DNA of 64,000 nt from Anodontia alba (lineage: Eukaryota; Mollusca; Bivalvia; Lucinida; Lucinidae). The stretch is from contig OZ024831.1 of NCBI GenBank assembly GCA_964016985.1, forward strand, positions 21,128,195 through 21,192,194, given 5' to 3'. Below the pieces are notes generated by a model. The model saw only the letters and a list, made by a program, of their open reading frames with translations, had not been told where the DNA came from and did not search any database. The stretch's first letter is position 1. Each line of letters starts with the position of its first letter. The translations under genes and the position numbers were made by a program. Shown piece after piece: positions 57,752 to 64,000 of this stretch.

Positions 57752-57960
57752 TAGACTGGCTCCAGTCTCTAGTGACAAAATAATTTTTCTTATAATCTGT
57801 TTAATAATCCACTAAAATAAAACCAAAGTAATATCATAACTATAGAGGCTGGTCTAGTGACCAGCCTTTATAGTCATGATATGTTTTGGTTTTATCTTAG
57901 TGGATTATCAAACAGGATTATGAGAGAAATATTTAGTCACTGGAGACTGGAGCCAGTCTA
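57752..57960. mobile_element. 209-bp MITE with 9-bp target duplication (MULE-like)
   Basis: Flanked by ATTTAGGCC at 57743-57751 and 57961-57969. Ends TAGACTGGCTCCAGTCTCTA and the inverse. Near-complete palindrome: ATAATCCACTAAAATAAAAC arms, ATAGAGGCTGGTCTAGTGACCAGCCTTTAT centre. A 9-bp duplication is characteristic of Mutator-like elements (inference). Confidence 0.9.
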
Positions 57961-58236
57961 ATTTAGGCCATGTTGTCCGCTTACGGGGAATCATTGAATA
58001 TCGTAGAAACACCAACGAACTAAAAAGCGCGAACTTTAGCTTGACAGAGACTTGTGATACATGTGGACTACGAAGGCTCAGTCAAGAATGCACACCTGCA
58101 CAGGCTGATCAGGGCCTTCACTGTCCGCTTACGAAATTGTTGAATATCGCAGAAAACAACGAACTGAAAAGCGCATAAGCGTTTTCTTTGTTTCGGATTC
58201 CAGCTTGGTGCAATGGTTAAATGAATATATCAGCCA

Positions 58237-58462
58237 TCAGCATCACGAAAGTATACCTATATATAATTTTGACCCCCTGGGGTTTAGAGGGATATGCATT
58301 ATTTTTCTTATCTCTGATCAAAAACATAGATTGTGGGTACTCGTTAGAACTGCCTCGATGAGGCAGTTCTAACGAGTACTCACAATCTATGTTTTGAACA
58401 GAAATATGAAAAATATCAGAATTTTCAGGTTAAACTCAATAGGCGTGTTTTCGTAATGGAAC
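58237..58462. mobile_element. Family I MITE, copy 4
   Basis: CATCACGAAAGTATACCTAT left, inverse of CATTACGAAAACACGCCTAT right; core ACATAGATTGTGGGTACTCG-TTAGAACTGCCTCGATGAGGCAG-complement. One inner arm shortened. Confidence 0.9.
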
Positions 58463-58830
58463 GTCTTACTCAGACCTCCTTACTCAGAGCGCCAAAGCGA
58501 TACTGTCTTTTCTTTTCATATTAAAGGAACCTTCTGACATCTGGACAGTGCAGTCCTAGAACATAGTATGCACCTGCGCAGAAAAACAGGACATTCGCTG
58601 TCCGCTTACGGAATCATTGATTACTGGCGAATACATCAGCGAACAGAGGTCTTGATCAGAGCGCCAAATTTAAAGGGATACTAACTTTTGCTTTCATGAT
58701 AGTTGGACCTTATGACGTGGACAGGAAAGTTCTAGAAAAGCGTGCGCGTCTGCAGGCTGATTAGTGTCTTTGTTGTCCGCTTACATAAGCATTGGAAACG
58801 GTAGAATATATCAATCAATGAACGGAGATG

Positions 58831-59560
58831 ATTCTTATCTGGGCTCGGGGTGGAAGGGGGGTGGTGGGGGAGGGGGGGGGGGGCAGGTGGCGGAAGGTAA
58901 TTTCCTATATATGGCATAGTATGGTTGTGCGTGCCGAATGGCCGCCTTTTTCAGCACTGCCAAGTATATGATTGGCCCCTTTTTGTCAGCAAAAAGTATA
59001 TGATTGGCCCCATTTTTCTGGATTAGTATATGCACTATTTTGTTTCGCCTTTTCCCCGATGTCGCGCGAATGCCATTTCCACGGACTATGCTCGTTCTAA
59101 GGCAGGGCAGTACACATTTTGTGACGGCAGCAATTCTGTGGCCCCGGAACGAGCATATTGAAAGTTGCGTAACAGCGCGTGAATTGCCTTGTTAATACAC
59201 GGCTTTTCGCAGGTTAATGCACGGCTGTTAATAACGTACGACACTGCTTTTTTATGCAGTGATAGTCGTTAAAACCCTGTGCGGTCCTTAAACATTTTAT
59301 TACCAAACAGTTTAGACCCCGCTAGAAGGACGCACATGGTGATCTAGGTCTACGCTCAGGGTCTAGGATGACTTCTGTGAGTTTCCATTTGATCAAATTG
59401 CCGTACTTTACGTATTCCGAAAGACAGTCCTGAGCAAATAATACGGACAAAGATCAGACACAACAAAACGCGGCGTCAGAACAGATCTACTCTAGTTTGC
59501 TGCTCATCCAGCAATTCTACAAACATTCATAAGTTGTAAAATGCGACTTTTCAGAGACTG
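58831..59560. other. Intergenic, no gene recognised
   Basis: G-rich run at 58846-58890 (GTGGTGGGGGAGGGGGGGGG) and repeated AGTATATGATTGGCCCC at 58962 and 58989. The open frame at 59004-59195 has no recognisable domain. Confidence 0.45.
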
Positions 59561-59562
59561 AT

Positions 59563-59830
59563 TGTGTTGGGGTTTGACGACACGTCATCCTTTGTGGATT
59601 ATTTTGTATCGTCCGCCAGAAAGGGAGAAAAGACGTAGAAGAGATAGTAGAACAGATGAAAGAGAAGGACAGGGAAGAAAGATGAACAGGAAAGAAAGTG
59701 AAGAAACAGAAGAAATAAAAACAGTCAATCTCTACCTGCTACAAGGATAGCAGGCCTTGCCCAACTGTTAGCCGATATCAGTTGGACGCACCGGTGACAA
59801 GATACACGACACCTTCGCACCACCCGGCCA
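59563..59830. repeat. Interspersed repeat, copy 2 (GTTGGGGTTTGACGACA)
   Basis: Same order as 19965-20262: GTGTTGGGGTTTGACGACAC, AGAAGAGATAGTAGAACAGA, CTACCTGCTACAAGGATAGC AGGCCTTGCCCAA, ATATCAGTTGGACGC. Confidence 0.8.
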
Positions 59831-59870
59831 CCCCCGACTTTTCAAAGAGAAGTATAAGTTAAGAGTCAGG

Positions 59871-60155
59871 GTCATTACGAAAACACGCCTATTCAAATAT
59901 ACTGAAAATTTTACTACCAAAACATGAATTTTTCAGATAAATAATTCTGATATTTTTTCATACTTCTGCTCAAAACATAGATTGAGGGTACTCGTTAGAA
60001 CCGTCTCGACGAGGCGGTTCTGACTAGTACCAAAAATTGTTGCTTTTGTGCAGAAATAAAACAACAATGTATACCCCTGTAAACCACAGTTTTACTATAT
60101 AACTATAAAATTGGGGTTTAAGGAGGTCAAAATTATACAGGCATGTTTTCGTGAT
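59871..60155. mobile_element. Family I MITE, copy 5
   Basis: CATTACGAAAACACGCCTAT left, inverse of CATCACGAAAACATGCCTGT right; core partly decayed on one arm (ACTAGTACCAAAAATTG). Confidence 0.88.
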
Positions 60156-60646
60156 GTTGTGAAAAGCTAGGTGTAAATACGGTTCTCAAAGTTTTCTCAG
60201 AATTTCTTCGGGCGTGGGTGGGGTGGGGGATGGAAGGGAGGAGGAGGGATAGGTGTTCGACTGAATCCCCTGACCCCGCTCTGTATCCCCCCCCTGACGC
60301 TGGTCGCTTACGTCAGAACGTCGGTTTTATTTTAACTTGGAAGGATCTATTATATAATCGAGATAATCTTTGTTGTAACTCCACCAAAACATGTCTTGCG
60401 GGCTGCCAACAGTAATATAGACTACTGCCAACTGACATCTTTCTGGCCCATCGTTTGCAGTGTCGATGTAATAGGGGGTTGATAATTTCTGAGCGGGTGG
60501 GGTCAATTTTATCAAGATATACTTACCTTACGAATTCTGTCAGACAGACCTTGGTAAACAGGGTGGACCGAAATCAGACGTCTGATGAGGGTCTAAACTG
60601 TTTACCACTCATCCAGCAAATTTAGACATATCCACAGGTGGCATCA
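60156..60646. other. Intergenic gap with a family J remnant
   Basis: Around 60560-60620 GGTAAACAGGGTGGACCGAAATCAGACGTCTGAT-like arms of family J. No gene. Confidence 0.45.
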
Positions 60647-60919
60647 CAAAAACATACCTGTATAATTTTGACCCCTTAAACCCCACTTTTATATAGTAAA
60701 ACTGGGGTTTACAGGGGTATACATTACTTTTCTTATTTCTGCTAAAACATAGATTGTGGGTACTCGTTAGAACCGCCTCGTCGATGCGGTTCTAACGATT
60801 ACCCACAATCTATGTTTTGAGCAGAAATATGAAAAAATATCAGAGTTTTTAATCTGACAATGTATAGTTTTTGGAGATGAAATTTTCTATATATTTGAAT
60901 AGGCGTGTTTTCGTAATGT
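60647..60919. mobile_element. Family I MITE, copy 6
   Basis: CATCACAAAAACATACCTGT left, inverse of CATTACGAAAACACGCCTAT right; core ACATAGATTGTGGGTACTCG TTAGAACCGCCTCG..; TTAAACCCCACTTTTATAT / ACTGGGGTTTACAGG inner arms. Confidence 0.92.
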
Positions 60920-61575
60920 AAAATGGACGTTCAGTTTTAGACGTGTAAGACGTGGAGTAATGTGGGAGAACAATAAGGGTAAATACGTATATGAAATTAT
61001 TAAAATCTGTTCAAATTTTACAATGAAAAGGACAATGTGAATTAAGGGTGGGGGTCAGGAGCGACTGAACTTATCAAGCATCACCCCACCCTCCTCTGCA
61101 TGCCCTTGGATTTAACCAAAAAGGAAACGAACTGCATACAAGTGAATAAAGTAAATATTGTTAACCACTTTGACGCAAAAAAATACTGTGCTTTCGTAAT
61201 TCATCGGAAACACTTTTTGCTTGGCGATCCTTTCCTTTGTTTTCTTTTCTTTTTTTCTTTTTTCATGAATGGAATAGTTAATTTGGGATAAAGAGCTACC
61301 CGTTTCTCTTTCCTGTTTCTGTATTTTCTTTTCAAATATTTACGGTTAAATATATTTTACCGCCAAAAAATAGGGCCGGCCCACGAAATTCCTATAGTAA
61401 GCTTGATTTTTGGAACTTTATTATTAGTAGAAAATATCTGCACTTTTTTTCATTGCTTTTTAATTATTGATTTGTGAAAATTTCAGAAATTCTGAGCATG
61501 TGAAACTGGTTTCAAACCTGACCCTATAGAATTTAGATAATTTGCAGCGTTTTCACAATGCATAAACAGTTTTCA
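60920..61575. other. Intergenic, nothing recognised
   Basis: AT-rich; no exon, RNA gene or element seen. Confidence 0.4.
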
Positions 61576-61587
61576 TTGACACAGGTA

Positions 61588-61627
61588 CAACAACAACAGC
61601 AACAACAACAACAATAACAACAACAAC

Positions 61628-61668
<41 letters not shown>
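61588..61668. repeat. (CAA)n/(AAT)n microsatellite
   Basis: CAACAACAGCAACAACAACA then about 13 AAT units. Confidence 0.97.
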
Positions 61669-61669
<1 letters not shown>

Positions 61670-61835
61670 GTTCAGGAAATGTCACGTCTCTGCTGAAGAG
61701 AGCAAATAGCGAATAAAACATATTTGTTCATCTGCCTTCAGGTGCGCATATTTAGTCTCTTTTCTTTTATGTCAGAAAATCACAAAACTATTAGATTGAA
61801 ATTGGCCAAGAAGCTGTCAAAGTTAGAATGTCTTA

Positions 61836-61837
<2 letters not shown>

Positions 61838-61869
<32 letters not shown>

Positions 61870-62100
61870 TTTGTTTGTTTTTTGGTTTTCTCTCTGAAAA
61901 ATGTATTGTAGAAATGTATACTCCTGTGGCCTTGAACATGCCCTCATCTCCCCTCCATGACACACCTGACACCCTCATCCCCCACCCCACCCCCCCCCCC
62001 CAAAAAAAAAAAAAACAACAACAACAAAAAAAAAACAAAAAAACAACTACTACTACAACAACAAAATAGATAAATTAAAAAAAAGAAAGAAACAAACAAA
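61838..62100. repeat. T-run and A/C-rich low-complexity block
   Basis: About 29 T at 61840-61868, then a CCCCACCCC run at 61980-62000 and A-rich CAACAACAAAAAAA to 62100. Complementary A and T runs could pair. Confidence 0.9.
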
Positions 62101-62499
62101 AAAACATGCATACTCAGGTCAAAACTTTTGTCGCTTTAACCCATTTCCGTCGTGTGGACTCCTCTACTACCACAACTCTTTTGGACCAGTCTATATCCAA
62201 TAGAAGGGTATCTGGTAATTCTGGACCGGTCTCTGTCCAGTAGTAGGGTGCCTTATTTGTCCTAAGTATTACTATGTTTTATGGAAATTCCTGTATTCAA
62301 TGCAAACAGTACAGACTCAGATCAATCGCAGCCCTCTGTGGCGTCTTAACTGTTTGCAATGTGTTCCAATTTACCCATTTTGGGGACTCAAGACTAAAAT
62401 TGGTTAACGAGCTATTCCTATTGCATAGTCATTTGAACTGCAATACCTGCTTTAACCTATCTGCCTCTGTATGGGAAGGGGTTGGGGCAAGGTACCGTC

Positions 62500-62930
62500 G
62501 ATATGGATGATATAGACAAGCATATAAAAAACGTGAAACGATAATACCCCGCTACTATTGTTTGGCGGGCAGATAACCTTGTCAAAAATTGACGAAATTT
62601 GCCCATTAGCATTTCCGAATCTCATCTACATAATATCAATACAAATAGTAAGTTTGGTGAAAATCGATTTATATTTACTCAAGTTATCATCCGGAAATGA
62701 AAATACGGACGTGTGGCGGGCAGATAACTCTGCCAGAAATTGACATTTGCCCATTAGCAATCATAAACCAGATTTTCACAATACCAATGTATATACAATG
62801 TATTGAGTTTGGTGAAAATACATTGCTATGCAAGTTATCGTCCGGAAACGAATATACGGACGTGTGGGGGGCAGGTAAGTATCAAAAATTGATGAAATTT
62901 GCCTATTAACAATCCCAAACCACTTGTTGA
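62500..62930. repeat. Degenerate tandem repeats related to 18260-19110
   Basis: Units with GATAATACCCCGCTACTAT, GGCGGGCAGATAAC, TGTCAAAAATTGACGAAATT TGCCCATTAGCA, AAGTTTGGTGAAAAT and CAAGTTATCGTCCGGAAACGAA. About two and a half units. Confidence 0.85.
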
Positions 62931-63685
62931 ATATTTTACAGTTAGACTGAATGCATAGGACATACTTTTTCGACACCTTGAATTTTCAAGTATCTTACTG
63001 TACAACATGACTTAAAATTTTAGTACAATGAGAAAATGAATATATTTATCACACAGCATCGAATTCAGAGCTTTTTTTTAATGAATACAATGGAAGCAAT
63101 ATACTCCCAGACACGTTATATTGCATATAACCCGTAATTGCATATTCACACAGATATATCCCGTAATTGCATATTCACACAGATACAGAAAAAAATGTCA
63201 TTTTTTTAAAGGAATTTAAAAACTCTGAGCAATCAAAGGTTCTTAAATATTAATAGTCAGTGTGCAACTTGAATTTTGTTTGCATCCTGATCGGGCAGCA
63301 TAATTTTCAGTGTTCCCAAAGGAGATGTATAGTTTTCCAATCGGGCATCAAAACTGTCATGTGTTCTCGAATGGTATACACAGAAGTGCAAATAAAACTT
63401 TTTATTTTAAACCTTAATCACTTCTTTTTTCTAGGCACTTTAAATAAAAACAAATCTGAACGGTCAAAAGTGAGATAATTTGTTTATCTTTCTGCTTCTA
63501 AAATTTGGAGGAAATTAGTCAAAAACTGTGATACATTTTTTTCTTTTTATGAGGGTACAAAAAAAATGTTCACATGATGCCCGATCAAGTATCAAGTGAC
63601 ATCTCTATGCAAAATACAAATGTCACCAAAGATTACTGATGCCAGATCGAGCATCTTCACTCAACTGATAATAGGAAAGAATTTG
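62931..63685. other. Intergenic with weak inverted repeats
   Basis: GATCGGGCAGC, CCAATCGGGCATCA and ATGCCCGATCAAGT at 63290-63595 are mutually complementary. TATATCCCGTAATTGCATAT TCACACAGATA is repeated at 63125-63185. No gene. Confidence 0.45.
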
Positions 63686-63759
63686 TTGTCCTTTGGAGCA
63701 AAGCCTTTTCTTTGAAAGTGGACCCTTTTTACGTGGAAATTGGTCAGTTAGAGGTTAAA

Positions 63760-64000
63760 ATTTTCTTTTAGTGACTTTCTACCGAGATTGTTTAAGCCAT
63801 GATTATTCGTTAAAGAAACATGGCCGCTCGAGGACAGGGCTTATTTTCCCTATATATCTATATAAAAAAACCTTTAAGAATGTTCTTGTGAGAAACTACT
63901 GGACCGATTTCAATATAATATGGCAGCAATGTTCCTTTGTTGACCCTCTACTAAGATTGTTCAAGCCATCATGATTCGTCAAAAAAAAAGATGGTAATCA
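63760..64000 (+). repeat. Degenerate ~170-bp tandem repeats running off the window
   Basis: GTGACTTTCTACCGAGATTG TTTAAGCCATGAT and, 170 bp later, TTGACCCTCTACTAAGATTG TTCAAGCCATCAT. Second unit truncated by the window end. Confidence 0.7.

Larger units (their letters stand above)
57110..58830 (+). repeat. Degenerate ~160-180-bp tandem repeats, interrupted by three foldback elements
   Basis: About six units with GAATGCG..GGC.GAGGCTGAT.AGGCC, GTCCGCTTACGGAATCATTG, AATATCGCAGAAAACACCAA, CGAACTGAAAAGCGC and CCAGCTTGATACA. Interrupted at 57465-57715, 57752-57960 and 58237-58462, which gives well-defined insertion sites. Confidence 0.85.

Noticed and set aside
59004..59195. 63-codon plus-strand frame
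   Set aside because: No domain, no splice signals matching a neighbouring exon.

Overview
The window is animal nuclear DNA. Its only recognisable host gene is a large, intron-rich one on the minus strand, and the rest is packed with transposon-derived repeats. The gene sequence and the repeat types (short foldback DNA elements, tRNA-headed SINEs, degenerate ~150-bp tandem repeats with 'GGGAGATAACTCC'-like motifs) suggest a mollusc, most likely a bivalve. That assignment is inference from style, not a database match.

The gene is ZPR1, the double zinc-finger protein tied to eEF1A folding and to the SMN/snRNP pathway. Fourteen coding exons can be placed base by base from 45643 (ATG) down to 7950 (TGA). 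They give 1305 bp and 434 residues, with every phase consistent and both C4 zinc fingers complete. Two introns carry textbook minor-spliceosome (U12-type) signals: intron 6 (22734-23324) is an AT-AC intron and intron 9 (19827-20904) is a GT-AG U12 intron. The gene spans about 37.7 kb because its introns are full of mobile elements.

Layout. 1-2889: minisatellite with a 51-bp unit and an internal 1.07-kb duplication. 2890-7949: ZPR1 downstream flank with short foldback elements. 7950-45643: ZPR1. Its introns hold a broken mariner (intron 12), a broken Tc1 element (intron 10), tRNA-derived SINEs, arrays of ~150-bp repeats, a LINE reverse-transcriptase fragment, an inverted cluster of tRNA-Ala-like sequences and roughly 40 foldback MITEs. 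45716-64000: upstream flank without a recognisable gene. It holds a decayed non-LTR retrotransposon split by a half-length mariner, (CA)n/(TA)n microsatellites, a ~0.5-kb direct duplication, a 45-bp minisatellite and more foldback elements.

The short elements are named here by family letters. A, B and C have TA target duplications and termini such as CAGTCGAACCTC, CAGTTGACTCTC and CAC-(2 or 3 nt)-AACCTCTTTAT. E, F and G are flanked by TTAA with termini CCCTTGTCC, CCCTTAAAG and CACTTTGCATGC. D has GGGCCCAGTTGTTC termini, H has CATAGCTCTAGATAAGG termini, I has CATYACGAAAAC termini, and J and K are hairpin repeats. Most consist of terminal inverted repeats, AT-rich shoulders and a near-perfect central palindrome. 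Families A, H and I have different ends but share nearly the same central hairpin. Many copies end within a few to about 30 nt of ZPR1 splice sites.
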